A stretch of 64,000 nt of DNA from Pseudarthrobacter psychrotolerans (lineage in GTDB: Bacteria > Actinomycetota > Actinomycetes > Actinomycetales > Micrococcaceae): the NCBI RefSeq assembly GCF_009911795.1, contig NZ_CP047898.1, positions 1,550,001-1,614,000 on the forward strand. Reading direction: 5' to 3'. This document shows, piece after piece, positions 17,437 through 26,952 of the stretch; the stretch's first letter is position 1; each line of letters opens with the position of its first letter. The notes under the pieces were generated by a model. That model saw nothing but the letters and a program-made list of their open reading frames with translations, was not told the DNA's origin and searched no databases. A program made the position numbers and the translations under genes.

Positions 17437-18843
17437 TTACAGCAGGCGCATCGGGTCAACTGCGGTGCCGTTGAGCCAGGTTTCAAAGTGTGCGTGGCAG
17501 CCCGTTGAGTTACCGGTGCTGCCCGAGTAGGCGATGAGCTGGCCCTGGGATACCTGCTGGCCGTTGGAGACCACGATGCTGCTGTTGTGGTAATAAATGG
17601 TGGTCAATGAGTTGCCCTGCACCACTCCGTGGGAGAGCTTCACGCGCCAGCCGCCGCCGTCGGCGGAGTTCCAGCCTGAGGAGAAGACCTCGCCGGCTGC
17701 CGCTGCGTAGACCGGTGTGCCGCAGGCGGCACCGAAGTCGATGCCAGTGTGGAGGTAACCGCCAGTGCCGTAGAAGTCGATGGTTCCCGGCGGCGTGGCA
17801 CGCCAGCCGAAGCCGGAGGTGATGGGCACGTCACCGGAGAAGGGGTGCCGCAAGCCAAAGGCCGACGGCGATCCGGTCACCGGAACGTACGGCTGAGTAG
17901 CCTGGCCCTGAGCGCGGGCAGCCGCAGCAGCAGCCTCTGCCTGCCGACGCTGCTCGGCTTCCCAGGCCTCGCGGAGCCTTCGGTCACGTTCGGCGATTTC
18001 GTTGGCGACGGAGTTCTGGCTTGCTGCAACCGCCGCAATTTGGGACTGGATGCCTGGCTTGGCCGCCTGAAGTTCCGAGTCAAGGCGGGTGGTGTCGGCG
18101 ATCAGCTGGTCAACCTGCGCCTTCTTGGCAGCCGCCTCGTCACGCGCTGCCTTCTCGCGTTCCAGGGCGGCGTCGGCCTTGGCCTTAAGGTCCCTGATCT
18201 CCGCCTCGACGGCTTCAAGCCGGGCCTGGGAGTTCACGTTGGTGGCATTTTGCTGGGACAGCTTGTCCATTGCGGCGTTCTGGCTGCGCATGGCCTGGTC
18301 CGCGAGATCCATGGTATCGGTCAGGCTGCCGCCGTTGTTGGCCCCGAAAAACAGGGTCAGGTTCGACGGGACGCCGCCGGATTTGTAGGCCTGGGTGGCG
18401 ATCTGGCCGATCAGCTTCTTGGTGTCGGCGATTTTTTGCTTGTCAGCCTCAAGCTTCTGAGTGATTTTGGCCTTGTTCTGCTGCGCAAGGTCAACGCGCG
18501 CCGTCAGCGCTTCGACTTCCTTGACCGCACTGGCCACGCGCCCCTGGGCCTCCAGGAGGGCCTGCTGGGCGCCAGGCAGCTGGCCCTGGTAGATCACCAG
18601 GTCGCCGGCGGCCTTCGCGATGCGCGAATCCACGAATTCCAAGGACTGCTGGACCCGGGCCGCCTCAGCTTCAAGGGCGGCACGCTTGTCATCGAGCTCA
18701 TCAGCATGCGCCACCGGGGCTGAGGCACCCATGCTGGCGGCGAGCAGCAGCGCCAGGACGCCGCTGATCAGGCCGGCGCGGCGGCCTGACGGTCGCGTGC
18801 GTTCCGCCCGATGCCGGGGCGCAGATCGGTGCAATTCGTTCAT
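17437..18843 (-). CDS. Secreted coiled-coil M23 (LytM) peptidase, FtsEX partner candidate
   Basis: 468 residues from ATG 18843, which has AAGGA six bases upstream (a GTG 24 bases earlier is possible). A signal peptide (AGLISGVLALLLAASMGASA, then PVAHA) is followed by a ~230-residue coiled coil rich in Ala, Lys, Glu and Gln. The C-terminal LytM domain has both zinc motifs, HTGIDFG and CHAHFETW, so it should be an active endopeptidase on peptidoglycan cross-links. It directly follows ftsE-ftsX. FtsEX activates coiled-coil hydrolases (EnvC or RipC types) at division sites, so this is inferred to be the FtsEX-controlled hydrolase. Confidence 0.9.
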   Translation of the reverse strand: MNELHRSAPRHRAERTRPSGRRAGLISGVLALLLAASMGASAPVAHADELDDKRAALEAEAARVQQSLEFVDSRIAKAAGDLVIYQGQLPGAQQALLEAQGRVASAVKEVEALTARVDLAQQNKAKITQKLEADKQKIADTKKLIGQIATQAYKSGGVPSNLTLFFGANNGGSLTDTMDLADQAMRSQNAAMDKLSQQNATNVNSQARLEAVEAEIRDLKAKADAALEREKAARDEAAAKKAQVDQLIADTTRLDSELQAAKPGIQSQIAAVAASQNSVANEIAERDRRLREAWEAEQRRQAEAAAAAARAQGQATQPYVPVTGSPSAFGLRHPFSGDVPITSGFGWRATPPGTIDFYGTGGYLHTGIDFGAACGTPVYAAAAGEVFSSGWNSADGGGWRVKLSHGVVQGNSLTTIYYHNSSIVVSNGQQVSQGQLIAYSGSTGNSTGCHAHFETWLNGTAVDPMRLL

Positions 18844-18870
18844 CAGGATTCCTTGTTCGGTTTGCACAGC

Positions 18871-19785
18871 CTAAACCTTCAAATATCTGCGTAAGGTCAA
18901 GAGAGACGAAATTCCTGCCAAAGATCCGCCAAGGATCAGCAAGGCCGGCGCAAGAATGAGCGTCTGCCCCGGCGAGATGAACGCCGTGTCGGGATACTGC
19001 TTGGACAGGTACTCGCCCAGGAAGAAGTGCGCCACCGCCCACAATGTGCCGGATGCCAGGGCTGCGCCGATCACGGCCGCAATCACGCCTTCCAGGATGA
19101 ACGGGAGCTGGATGACCATCTTGGACGCGCCCACCAGGCGCATGATCCCGGTCTCGCGGCGGCGGCTGAAGGCCGAGAGCCGGATAGTGGTGGCGATCAG
19201 CAGAATGGCGCAGACAATCATCACACCGGCGATACTGACGGCCACCAGGGAGGCGGCGTTCATGGCGGAGAAAAGCCGCTCGAGCAGCTGCCGCTGGTCA
19301 ATGACCGTTTCGACGCCCGGCTGCGAGGAGAACGTCTCGCTGATGATCTGGTACTTTTCCGGATCCTTCATGTTGATCCGGAAAGAAGAGGGGAGCTGGT
19401 CCGGCGTGACGGAATCGACGATCGGAGAATTGGAGAACTGGTCCTTGAAGTGCTTGTAGGCCTCTTCTTTGGACTCGTACTGGAAATCGTTGACGTACTG
19501 GGCCACTGCAGGAGAGGCCAGCAGGGTCTTCAGGTTCTCCTGCTGCTCCGCGGTGACCGGCCCTGTGGCGCAACCGGCCGCCGTCGAACCGTCACTGCAG
19601 AGGAAGATGGCAACCTGGACCTTGTCGTACCAGTAGCCCTTCATCTGGTTGATCTGGAGCTGCAGCATGCCTGCGGCGCCGACGAATGTCAGGGAAACAA
19701 AGGTGACCAGGATGACCGAAACCACCATGGTGATGTTGCGCCGCAGTCCGCTGCCGATCTCACCGAGGATAAAGGCGAGCCTCAT
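18871..19785 (-). CDS. ftsX: Cell-division ABC permease FtsX
   Basis: 304 residues with the FtsX topology: an N-terminal membrane helix ([20 protein letters not shown]), a large extracellular loop (~residues 45-170) that would contact a hydrolase, and three C-terminal helices ([50 protein letters not shown]). Overlaps ftsE by four bases, and 27 bases separate it from the M23 gene. Confidence 0.96.
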   Translation of the reverse strand: MRLAFILGEIGSGLRRNITMVVSVILVTFVSLTFVGAAGMLQLQINQMKGYWYDKVQVAIFLCSDGSTAAGCATGPVTAEQQENLKTLLASPAVAQYVNDFQYESKEEAYKHFKDQFSNSPIVDSVTPDQLPSSFRINMKDPEKYQIISETFSSQPGVETVIDQRQLLERLFSAMNAASLVAVSIAGVMIVCAILLIATTIRLSAFSRRRETGIMRLVGASKMVIQLPFILEGVIAAVIGAALASGTLWAVAHFFLGEYLSKQYPDTAFISPGQTLILAPALLILGGSLAGISSLLTLRRYLKV

Positions 19786-20576
19786 CGCTGCTCCTCCCCT
19801 GCGCCGGGATTGCGTTCCCCAGGAGCGGGGGGCTGGGCTTCGTCCCGGCCGCTGGCGTCCCTGAGCCGGCGGGACTGGCCCACCACGGGGATCATGGAGG
19901 TGTACAAAGCCCTGGCCTCATCGCGGATCACGATGCCGTTCTTGAGCTCCACAACGCGTTTGCGCATCTCGTTGACGATGTCGTCGTCGTGCGTGGCCAT
20001 GACCACCGTGGTGCCATTCTGGTTGATCTTGTCCAGCACGCCCATGATGCCCATGGAGGTAGTGGGGTCCAGGTTGCCCGTGGGTTCATCCGCGAGGAGG
20101 ATGCCGGGGCGGTTGACTACCGCGCGGGCAATGGCCACACGCTGCTGCTCGCCGCCCGAAAGCTCATGGGGAAGGCGGTTTTCCTTGCCTTCCAGGCCCA
20201 CGGTCTTGAGGACTTCCGGAACGGTGTCCCGGATGACGCTGCGGCTCGTGCCGATGACCTGCATCGCGAACGCAACGTTGGCGAACACGCTCTTCTGCGG
20301 AAGGAGCCGGAAGTCCTGGAAGACCACGCCAATGCCACGGCGGAGCCTGGGCACGCGCCAGCTGGAGATCTTCGCGACGTTTTGCCCGGCCACGTAGACG
20401 GCGCCGGAGGATGCCCGGTCTTCCTTCAGCACCAGCCGCAGGAAGGTGGACTTTCCGGATCCGGAAGCGCCTACGAGGAAGGCAAATTCACCACGGTCAA
20501 TCTCAAGGCTGACATCGTCCAGCGCAGGCCGGGCCGTCTGGTCGTAGACCTTGGTGACATTTTCGAATCGGATCAT
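19782..20576 (-). CDS. ftsE: Cell-division ABC ATPase FtsE
   Basis: 264 residues with Walker [10 protein letters not shown], signature LSGGEQQR and Walker [10 protein letters not shown]; the N-terminus [20 protein letters not shown] is typical. A ~35-residue C-terminal extension beyond the ATPase core is rich in Pro, Arg and Glu. Works with FtsX at the membrane to switch on peptidoglycan hydrolysis during division. Confidence 0.96.
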   Translation of the reverse strand: MIRFENVTKVYDQTARPALDDVSLEIDRGEFAFLVGASGSGKSTFLRLVLKEDRASSGAVYVAGQNVAKISSWRVPRLRRGIGVVFQDFRLLPQKSVFANVAFAMQVIGTSRSVIRDTVPEVLKTVGLEGKENRLPHELSGGEQQRVAIARAVVNRPGILLADEPTGNLDPTTSMGIMGVLDKINQNGTTVVMATHDDDIVNEMRKRVVELKNGIVIRDEARALYTSMIPVVGQSRRLRDASGRDEAQPPAPGERNPGAGEEQR

Positions 20577-20753
20577 GGCCCTAAGTACCCTGCAGGCACG
20601 GCTGATACAGCCCAGATCTGCAGCCGGTGCGCGGGCATTCGTTTGGGGGAAGAAGAGCCCCGGCTCCTCGACTATACGCAGCCTCTTGGCCGGATTTCGG
20701 GGGCTGCGGGGGTGTGTCGCGCGATCGGGCCTAGCCGGTAGGCACGGCAGGTG

Positions 20754-21869
20754 CTACTTCGCGGCGTTGCGGTTGTCGGTGCGCCAGCGGATCCCTGCGT
20801 CGATGAAGTCGTCAATTTCGCCGTCGAACACTGCAGAGGTGTTGCCCACCTCGTGTTCGGTGCGGAGGTCCTTGACCATTTGGTACGGGTTCAGGACGTA
20901 GGAACGCATCTGGTCGCCCCAGGATGCCTTGACATCGCCGGCGAAGGCTTTCTTTTCGGCGTCCTCCTGTTCCTTCTTCAGCAGAAGGAGCCGGGACTGC
21001 AGGACCCGCAGGGCTGCTGCCCGGTTCTGGAGCTGCGATTTTTCGTTCTGCATGGACACCACCGTGCCGGTGGGGATGTGGGTGAGGCGGACGGCGGAGT
21101 CTGTGGTGTTGACCGACTGCCCGCCCGGGCCTGAGGACCTGAACACGTCAACGCGGATCTCGTTGTCCGGGATGTCGATGGAGTCCGTGGACTCGATGAG
21201 CGGAATGACCTCGACGGCGGCGAAGGACGTCTGGCGGCGGCCCTGATTGTCGAAGGGGCTGATCCGGACCAGGCGGTGGGTTCCGGCTTCGACGCTGAGC
21301 GTGCCGAACGCATACGGCGCCTTGACTTCGAATGTTGCGGACTTCAGTCCCGCCTCTTCGGCGTAGGACGTGTCCATCACGGTGGTGGGGTAACCATGGC
21401 GTTCGGCCCAGCGCAGGTACATACGCATCAGCATTTCGGCGAAGTCCGCGGCGTCAACGCCGCCTGCCCCTGCCCTGATGGACACCACGGCTTCACGTTC
21501 GTCGTATTCTCCGGAAAGAAGGGTCACCACTTCGAGGTCTTTCAGGGATTTCCGGATGGACTCCAGCTCGGCAGCGGCTTCGCCCATGGAATCGGCGTCG
21601 TCCTCGTCCTGCCCGAGCTCCACCAGCACTTCGAGATCATCAATCCGCGACACCAGCTTGTTCAGCCGCTCCAGCTCGGACTGGCGGTGCGACAGGCGTG
21701 AGGTGATCTTCTGGGCCGCCGCGGGGTCATCCCACAGGTTGGGCTCGCCGGCGCGTTCGCTCAGTTCGGCGATGTCTTCCTTCAGGGCCTCAACATCGCT
21801 GACTTGCTCGATGGAGGTGTAGGTGGCGCGAAGAGCGCGGATTTCTGCGGAAAAATCAATAGTGGCCAT
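20754..21869 (-). CDS. prfB: Peptide chain release factor 2
   Basis: 371 residues; contains the catalytic GGQ in [17 protein letters not shown] and the recognition-loop region around [13 protein letters not shown]. The gene is one uninterrupted frame, so it lacks the internal stop and programmed +1 frameshift of the enterobacterial gene, as is usual in actinobacteria. Terminates translation at UGA and UAA. It lies 177 bases upstream of ftsE on the same strand. Confidence 0.97.
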   Translation of the reverse strand: MATIDFSAEIRALRATYTSIEQVSDVEALKEDIAELSERAGEPNLWDDPAAAQKITSRLSHRQSELERLNKLVSRIDDLEVLVELGQDEDDADSMGEAAAELESIRKSLKDLEVVTLLSGEYDEREAVVSIRAGAGGVDAADFAEMLMRMYLRWAERHGYPTTVMDTSYAEEAGLKSATFEVKAPYAFGTLSVEAGTHRLVRISPFDNQGRRQTSFAAVEVIPLIESTDSIDIPDNEIRVDVFRSSGPGGQSVNTTDSAVRLTHIPTGTVVSMQNEKSQLQNRAAALRVLQSRLLLLKKEQEDAEKKAFAGDVKASWGDQMRSYVLNPYQMVKDLRTEHEVGNTSAVFDGEIDDFIDAGIRWRTDNRNAAK

Positions 21870-21931
21870 GGTTGTTTAAGCCTACGCTATTAGGCCGGAG
21901 TGCCGGACTTCCCTGACTTCTCCGCGTCCGG

Positions 21932-22414
21932 TCAGCGCGTGAGCCGGGAGCGCGCCGTGGAGGCTGCCTCGATTCTGATTCCATCAGGCACCAGGAAGTT
22001 CACCAGCGGCGGGTGGGCAACAGCGCTGAGAACCACGACGGCGGTGGATCCGTCAGGGCTGCCGGTCGCCGCTGAAACGGCTAACCCGTCGAACCGGACT
22101 GACGACGGGCTCCGGGCGACAAAGTCGGCCGCAACGCTGCGGACGCGGCCGGAACCCAAAACGGCTGAGGGGCTCCCGCCCTCTTCCCCGACTTCGCCCA
22201 AGGTGTAGCTGTCGGCGGCAGCCAGCGAGGCGCCGTCGGCCAGTGACAGCAACCTTTTGTGTTCAAGGTAGACGCTGGAGATGCCGATGACCACGGTGAC
22301 CACCAGCAGGGCCAGCGCGACGTAGCCGATGATCATCACGATCATCTGGCCGTCCTCACCTGAATTGCTGGGTCTGGCTTCGGGGATCGCTTTGTGCGTC
22401 ATCTTTGGGGTCAC
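21932..22414 (-). CDS. TadG-like pilus-assembly/helicase-secretion-neighbourhood protein
   Basis: 160 residues from a GTG overlapping the end of the preceding TadE-like gene by four bases. After a polar N-terminus it has one membrane segment (GQMIVMIIGYVALALLVVTV, then VIGI), then a small extracytoplasmic domain with LEHKRLLSLADGASLAAADS, the TadE/TadG-like Ala-rich post-membrane pattern. It is the last gene of the tad-type operon; the precise role of this minor pilin-like class in actinobacteria is unsettled. Confidence 0.75.
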   Translation of the reverse strand: MTPKMTHKAIPEARPSNSGEDGQMIVMIIGYVALALLVVTVVIGISSVYLEHKRLLSLADGASLAAADSYTLGEVGEEGGSPSAVLGSGRVRSVAADFVARSPSSVRFDGLAVSAATGSPDGSTAVVVLSAVAHPPLVNFLVPDGIRIEAASTARSRLTR

Positions 22415-22896
22415 CTGAATCTGCCCACCAGTTGGGTGGACGAGGCCTCAACTTCGCTGGCCTTGAGCCTGAAGTCCTCGTTGAACGGCACGAAGGGCAG
22501 CGGCACGGTGAGGTTGACCGTGACGGTGACGGCCGTGCCCGCAGCCTGGCAGTCGGCAGGATCGCAGCGGGTGGATACGCGTGCCTGCCCGGCATCGTGG
22601 CCGACGTCCGCGAGGGCGATGAGTGCCGCCTGTTCGGCGGCGGCTTGGGCCGACGGTGCATCCGGCTGGGCCACGAACACCTTCGCGGCCTGGTCAGCGG
22701 CGCCGACCACGGCAAAGGACCCGCCCTGGACCTGGCCTACGGTGATGATGAAGTAGACCAGCGGGACCATCAGGAGCAGTGCGAGGAACGTGAATTCGAC
22801 CACCGCGCTCCCCTCTTCCCTCGATCCCTCGCCAAGTGCCTCCCGGAATCTCTGGCGGAGACGGGTACGCAAGCTTTCAAGGCTGGATGGCCGCAT
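22411..22896 (-). CDS. TadE-like pilus-assembly protein
   Basis: 161 residues from ATG 22896, with GGAGGTG eight bases upstream. A basic N-terminus leads to EEGSAVVEFTFLALLLMVPL, then VYFIITVGQV, the TadE signature in which the E-G-S-A-V-V-E-F box precedes the membrane helix. An extracytoplasmic domain with a Cys pair (STRCDPADC) follows. It overlaps the preceding TadE-like gene by 20 bases and the next gene by four. Confidence 0.87.
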   Translation of the reverse strand: MRPSSLESLRTRLRQRFREALGEGSREEGSAVVEFTFLALLLMVPLVYFIITVGQVQGGSFAVVGAADQAAKVFVAQPDAPSAQAAAEQAALIALADVGHDAGQARVSTRCDPADCQAAGTAVTVTVNLTVPLPFVPFNEDFRLKASEVEASSTQLVGRFR

Positions 22897-23320
22897 GGCC
22901 TTTCACCTCCAACAGGTCCCGGGGGCCGATCAGGCCGATCACGGGCATGGGAGCCTTGATGGTCACTTCCAGAGTCCGTAGGCCCTGGAACGTCACTTCG
23001 GTGGTACTGATGTCCTGCGCGAAGTCAGTGTTGAGCGCGGTCCCAATCAGCATCGCCGCCCGTTCTTCGGCGTCTGACGCTCCCCGGTCTGCGAGCGTTC
23101 CGTAGCGCGCCCCGGAGGCGGCGGCGTCGATCAGTGTGTTGCGGACGTGCAGGACCAGGGTCAGCTGGATGATCGCCAGGAAGAACATGGTGAGCAGCCC
23201 GCCAACCATGACGAAGTCCACTACTGCGGAGCCTCGTTCATCCGTGCGCCAGCCCGGCTCGGCGCCGTCCCTGGACCGGCTCTGTAGCCTGCTGGACGTG
23301 CACTGGCTGGCGCCCAACAT
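22877..23320 (-). CDS. TadE-like pilus-assembly protein
   Basis: 147 residues with the same class of signature as its neighbour: DERGSAVVDFVMVGGLLTMF and FLAIIQLTLVLHVRNTLID, followed by the Ala-rich AAASGARYGTLADRGASDAE. This is the arrangement of TadE minor pilins. The ribosome-binding site before ATG 23320 is weak, so a later start is possible, but the membrane signature is unaffected. Confidence 0.87.
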   Translation of the reverse strand: MLGASQCTSSRLQSRSRDGAEPGWRTDERGSAVVDFVMVGGLLTMFFLAIIQLTLVLHVRNTLIDAAASGARYGTLADRGASDAEERAAMLIGTALNTDFAQDISTTEVTFQGLRTLEVTIKAPMPVIGLIGPRDLLEVKGHAAIQP

Positions 23321-23323
23321 GCT

Positions 23324-23590
23324 TTACTTGCCGACCTTGTCCATCGCCTGGTTGAACATCGTTTCGAGGGCCGGGCCGGCGAGAGCCAGCAAGCCAGCCA
23401 CCAGAACCGCGGACATTAAAGTAATCATCACCCAACCAGGCACGTCGCCACGCTCCGGGTGGTCATGGGCAGACGCCTCGGCGCCATGCCGGGCGTCTGT
23501 CCTGCCCGACGCGGTCCCACTGGCCCATGCCCAAAGGCCGGCAAGCAACGCAAGGAGCAACACGCTGCTCGAGATTCCAATGTTTTTCAT
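23324..23590 (-). CDS. Small membrane protein, candidate Flp-type pilin
   Basis: 88 residues if ATG 23590 is used (ATG 23605 adds five). An N-terminal hydrophobic segment (SSSVLLLALLAGLWAWASGT) is followed by a His/Asp/Glu-rich hydrophilic stretch and a second hydrophobic segment, VPGWVMITLMSAVLVAGLLA, ending ETMFNQAMDKVGK. Its place between tadC and the TadE genes is where a Flp pilin is expected. The Gly-containing junction before the second helix resembles a prepilin cleavage site, but the conserved Glu at +5 is not clear. The pilin role is an inference. Confidence 0.55.
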   Translation of the reverse strand: MKNIGISSSVLLLALLAGLWAWASGTASGRTDARHGAEASAHDHPERGDVPGWVMITLMSAVLVAGLLALAGPALETMFNQAMDKVGK

Positions 23591-23665
23591 TTCGGTCCCA
23601 TTCATTGAGTTAGAGATGTCGCGGTTCGCGGTTAAGGGATGTGTCGGTCGGGGTGATGGTCACGT

Positions 23666-24607
23666 CTACAGTCCGAGGCTGATGGCCGCGATACCGGGGT
23701 ACACCGCGAACACCACTGTTAAGGGAAGGACACCAAAAACCAAGGGAACCATCATGGCAATTTCCTTTTTACCCGCCGATTCCATGAGGTCCCGTTTTGC
23801 GGTGTCCCGGACGTCCTGGGCCTGAGCCCTCAACACATCTGCCAAGGGTGTGCCCCGCTCGACCGCGACGATGATGCCGTCAACGAATCTGACCAGCGGC
23901 CCCAGATCTGTCCGGGAAGAAAACTCCTGGAGCGCTTCCACCAGCGGTTTCCCCGCCCTTGTCTCAGCAAGGATTTTGGAAAACTCTTTTGCCAGCTCTC
24001 CACTCGCGCTCCGACAGACCCTGTCCAGTGCACCCGTGGCACTTTCACCGGCACCGACAGCCAGCGCCATAAGCTCGGCGAGGCTGGGGAATTCCGCCAT
24101 CATCCGGGATTCCCGCCTGCTGATCTGGACACCGAGCCAGAAGTCCCGGAACAGAAACCCTCCGAGCGCGCTTCCGAGGACGGCCACAACCGCGAGGAAG
24201 GGACTGAAGCGGCCGGATACCGCGCCCAGTACCACCGCCGCCAGGGCTGCGGCGAATCCCGCGGCGGCCCAGAGAAGCTGCTCGGCCCGGAAATCGACAG
24301 GTGATTTGCTGATCCCTGCTTGGGCCAGCCTTCGGGTCAGCGCCTTTGACCCGAGGTTTAACTTCCCAAGGGCGGCGAGTCCGTCGTGAAGCAGTGGACG
24401 CACGATCCGTTCCAACGGCCCGAATGGCGTGGCGTTCTGCCCGCTTGCCCGCAGTAACCGCGATTCAAGGTTTTGCGATTTCAGCTGTGGCTCGATGCGC
24501 TCGACGAACGTGAGCGGCCGCATAAAGGGCAGCCGGACGAAGAGCAGCCACAGGCCCGTCCCGAGGACGATGCCGCACGCAATCGCAGCCGCCGAGATCC
24601 CGTTCAT
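23666..24607 (-). CDS. tadC: Type II secretion F-domain protein TadC
   Basis: 313 residues from ATG 24607, overlapping the tadB stop by four bases; longer upstream in-frame starts would lie deep inside tadB. An N-terminal membrane segment is followed by the T2SSF domain (MALAVGAGESATGALDRVC, LAKEFSKILAETRAGKPLVE) and C-terminal membrane helices around KKEIAMMVPLVFGVLPLTVV. It forms the inner-membrane platform with TadB. Confidence 0.9.
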   Translation of the reverse strand: MNGISAAAIACGIVLGTGLWLLFVRLPFMRPLTFVERIEPQLKSQNLESRLLRASGQNATPFGPLERIVRPLLHDGLAALGKLNLGSKALTRRLAQAGISKSPVDFRAEQLLWAAAGFAAALAAVVLGAVSGRFSPFLAVVAVLGSALGGFLFRDFWLGVQISRRESRMMAEFPSLAELMALAVGAGESATGALDRVCRSASGELAKEFSKILAETRAGKPLVEALQEFSSRTDLGPLVRFVDGIIVAVERGTPLADVLRAQAQDVRDTAKRDLMESAGKKEIAMMVPLVFGVLPLTVVFAVYPGIAAISLGL

Positions 24608-25458
24608 CGCAGCACCCGTTCGTCCTGCGGAAGGGCGCCAATGCGCAGCATGATGGAGTAGCAGACCAGCGAAACAACAAGCCCGCCCAGGAGGACAGCG
24701 GCTCCCATCGGCGTGTTGTATGCGTTTACCGCCTCCGGCCTGGTGGCCAGGAGGAGCATAACTATCCATGGAGCGGCAACTGCGAGCCTGGCGGCGTTGA
24801 CAGTCCAGGACTGCCGGGCCTCGAGCTCGCTGCGGGTCCGTGCATTTTCCCGGAGGAACTCCGCGAGGGTGCCGAGGAGTTTACCCAGGTCCGATCCGCC
24901 CACTTCACGGGTCAGCCTGAGTGCCTCGACGATCCGGTCCGCTACCGGGTCCGCCAGCCGGTCTTTGAGTTTGTTAAGAGAGGCATCGAACTGCCCACCT
25001 GCACGGTAGTCGGCCCCGAAGTCCCGGAAAACATGCCTAAGCTCCTCGGGGCCCTTCTCCCCCAGCTGGATCAGGGCCTCCGGCAGTGAGAGTCCCGCAC
25101 GGATGGCTGAGCGCAGATGGTCCACCACATCGGGCCAGAGCTGGCGAAGGACGGCGGTTCTCCTGTTTGCCCGCCACCTGACAATGCTGACGGGCAGCCA
25201 AGCGCCGAACAGTCCGAAGCACACGGAAATCGGCCATGACCTGCTGACCACAAAGAAGATGAGCGCCACAAAAATGCCCAATCCCAGGCAGGAGGCGACA
25301 AGACCTGTCGCAGTGACCTTTTCGATTCCGGCGGAGGCCAAGAGGTCCTCGAGGCGGCTGACTCTCGGACGGCGCTTCAGCGCTACCGGTTTTTCCCAGA
25401 ACGACCACCAGATCAGGAAGAGCCCGGCGCCGGCAAGAACCCCTAACAGAGGCGCCAT
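24604..25458 (-). CDS. tadB: Type II secretion F-domain protein TadB
   Basis: 284 residues. Starts with a membrane helix (LLGVLAGAGLFLIWWSFW), has further helices near residues 50-90, then the T2SSF domain (HLRSAIRAGLSLPEALIQLG, RLTREVGGSDLGKLLGTLAE) and C-terminal helices. Couples by one base to tadA and by four to tadC. Confidence 0.9.
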   Translation of the reverse strand: MAPLLGVLAGAGLFLIWWSFWEKPVALKRRPRVSRLEDLLASAGIEKVTATGLVASCLGLGIFVALIFFVVSRSWPISVCFGLFGAWLPVSIVRWRANRRTAVLRQLWPDVVDHLRSAIRAGLSLPEALIQLGEKGPEELRHVFRDFGADYRAGGQFDASLNKLKDRLADPVADRIVEALRLTREVGGSDLGKLLGTLAEFLRENARTRSELEARQSWTVNAARLAVAAPWIVMLLLATRPEAVNAYNTPMGAAVLLGGLVVSLVCYSIMLRIGALPQDERVLR

Positions 25459-26681
25459 CAGCGCGGCTCCAGCAGCGCCGCGACGTCGTACCCTGCGCGG
25501 GAAAACTTCTCTGCCGCGGGCATGGAGTTGGCCCGCGGCTGCAGCTGGCCATCCTCCATGGCGAAAACCATGGAGGACTCAATGATGCCGTTTTCCACCC
25601 GCCGGCCGAGGGAAAGGATCTCGGTTACCTCTCGGCGGCCGTTGGCATGCCGGCTGCAGTGAACCACGAGGTCGATACAGGACGCTACGGTGGGAACCAC
25701 GAACGCAGACGAGATGTTTTCTCCGGCGAGTAATGGAAGCGTGCAGATCTTGGTCACCGCGTCATGGGCTGAGTTTGCGTGGACGGTGCACATGCCTGGT
25801 AAGCCACTATTTAAGGCGATCAGCATGTCGAGGCTTTCCGCTTCCCGTACCTCTCCCACAACCAAGCGGTCCGGGCGCATCCGGAGGGCTTCCTTGACGA
25901 GTCTCCTGAGCGGAATCTCGCCCTCGCCCTCGAGGTTGGGCTGCCGGCACTGGAGGCCCACCACATCCCGGAGCGGGAACTGGAGCTCGAAGATCTCCTC
26001 GACCGTAATAACGCGCTCACGGCTGCCGATGCTCGCAGCCAGGCAGTTGAGCATGGTGGTCTTGCCCGCCTGAGTTGAACCCGACACCAGGATGTTCAGT
26101 CCGCTGGATACGGCTGCACCGAGGAACCGGGCGGACTGCGGCGTCAGCGTACCCAGCTCGACCAGGTGCTCAAGTCGGCTGGCCTTCACCACGAACTTCC
26201 GGATATTCACGGCCCAGTGACGACGGGTGACATCAGGAATAACCACATGCAGCCTGGAACCGTCGGGGAGTGCGGCGTCGACAAAAGGCGAGGACATGTC
26301 CAGGCGGCGGCCGGAACTCTTCAGCATGCGCTCGACGAGATCGCGAACTTGCTGGTCAGTGAGGCTGAGGGAGGTCAGTTCCGATTCGCCGTTCCGGGCG
26401 ACGTAGATTTCGTTGGGCGCGTTGATCCAGACTTCCTCGATGGTCGGATCATCCAGGAGCGGCTGAAGGACACCGAAGCCGGCCACGGCGTCAAAGACAA
26501 ACCTGCGCGCGGCCTCAAGCGGACCAATCGGAGGCAGCGGGCCCATAAGGGCGCGTTCGTCGTAATCGCTGACAGCCGCTTCGACCAGACGGCGGACCTC
26601 ACCCGCCTGCCGCAGCGGATCAAGACCCCGACGGCGGATCAGTTCGCGGACTTCGTCTTCCACGATTCGCACAGCGTCCAT
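25458..26681 (-). CDS. tadA: TadA/CpaF-type pilus assembly ATPase
   Basis: 407 residues from ATG 26681 (GGGGA box upstream; an in-frame TTG 12 bases earlier is the alternative). Walker A is GSTQAGKTT and the Asp-box/Walker B region includes MRPDRLVVGEVREAESLDML; the His-box follows in MCTVHANSAHDAV. It powers assembly through the TadB/TadC platform. It heads a tight operon of seven genes (tadA-tadB-tadC-small protein-tadE-tadE-tadG) without a prepilin peptidase, CpaB or TadZ, which is the reduced actinobacterial form. Confidence 0.93.
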   Translation of the reverse strand: MDAVRIVEDEVRELIRRRGLDPLRQAGEVRRLVEAAVSDYDERALMGPLPPIGPLEAARRFVFDAVAGFGVLQPLLDDPTIEEVWINAPNEIYVARNGESELTSLSLTDQQVRDLVERMLKSSGRRLDMSSPFVDAALPDGSRLHVVIPDVTRRHWAVNIRKFVVKASRLEHLVELGTLTPQSARFLGAAVSSGLNILVSGSTQAGKTTMLNCLAASIGSRERVITVEEIFELQFPLRDVVGLQCRQPNLEGEGEIPLRRLVKEALRMRPDRLVVGEVREAESLDMLIALNSGLPGMCTVHANSAHDAVTKICTLPLLAGENISSAFVVPTVASCIDLVVHCSRHANGRREVTEILSLGRRVENGIIESSMVFAMEDGQLQPRANSMPAAEKFSRAGYDVAALLEPR

Positions 26682-26875
26682 GTTGTTCCCCAATACAACT
26701 GCCGCCCCGGTGGAGGCAGTTCAACTGAGGTACAGCCTAGGGACGCTACACCATGCCGCCAAGTCATACGGAGCGGCCTGTGGATAACAGTGACGCATCA
26801 TTCACATTGGCAACACCGGAAACACTGGTTGCAGCAGTCACTGCGGTGTTAGGGTGGGCCCGTTAAGTCTCGATA

Positions 26876-26903
26876 TTGCAGTTCGGTGCCTCCTGAACTG
26901 CAA
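26876..26903. repeat. Inverted repeat upstream of the muramidase gene
   Basis: Perfect 9-bp arms (TTGCAGTTC / GAACTGCAA) around a 10-base spacer, 49 bases before the ATG of the GH25 gene. It could be an operator or leader hairpin. The rest of 26682-26952 holds only the divergent promoter area. Confidence 0.5.
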
Positions 26904-26952
26904 CCCACTTGTGACGCGCTCACGTCAGCGCCGTATTGTCTCCGGAGCCAAA

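Noticed and set aside
20754..21869. Programmed frameshift in prfB
   Set aside because: The gene is one continuous frame without an internal UGA near the start, as normal for actinobacteria.
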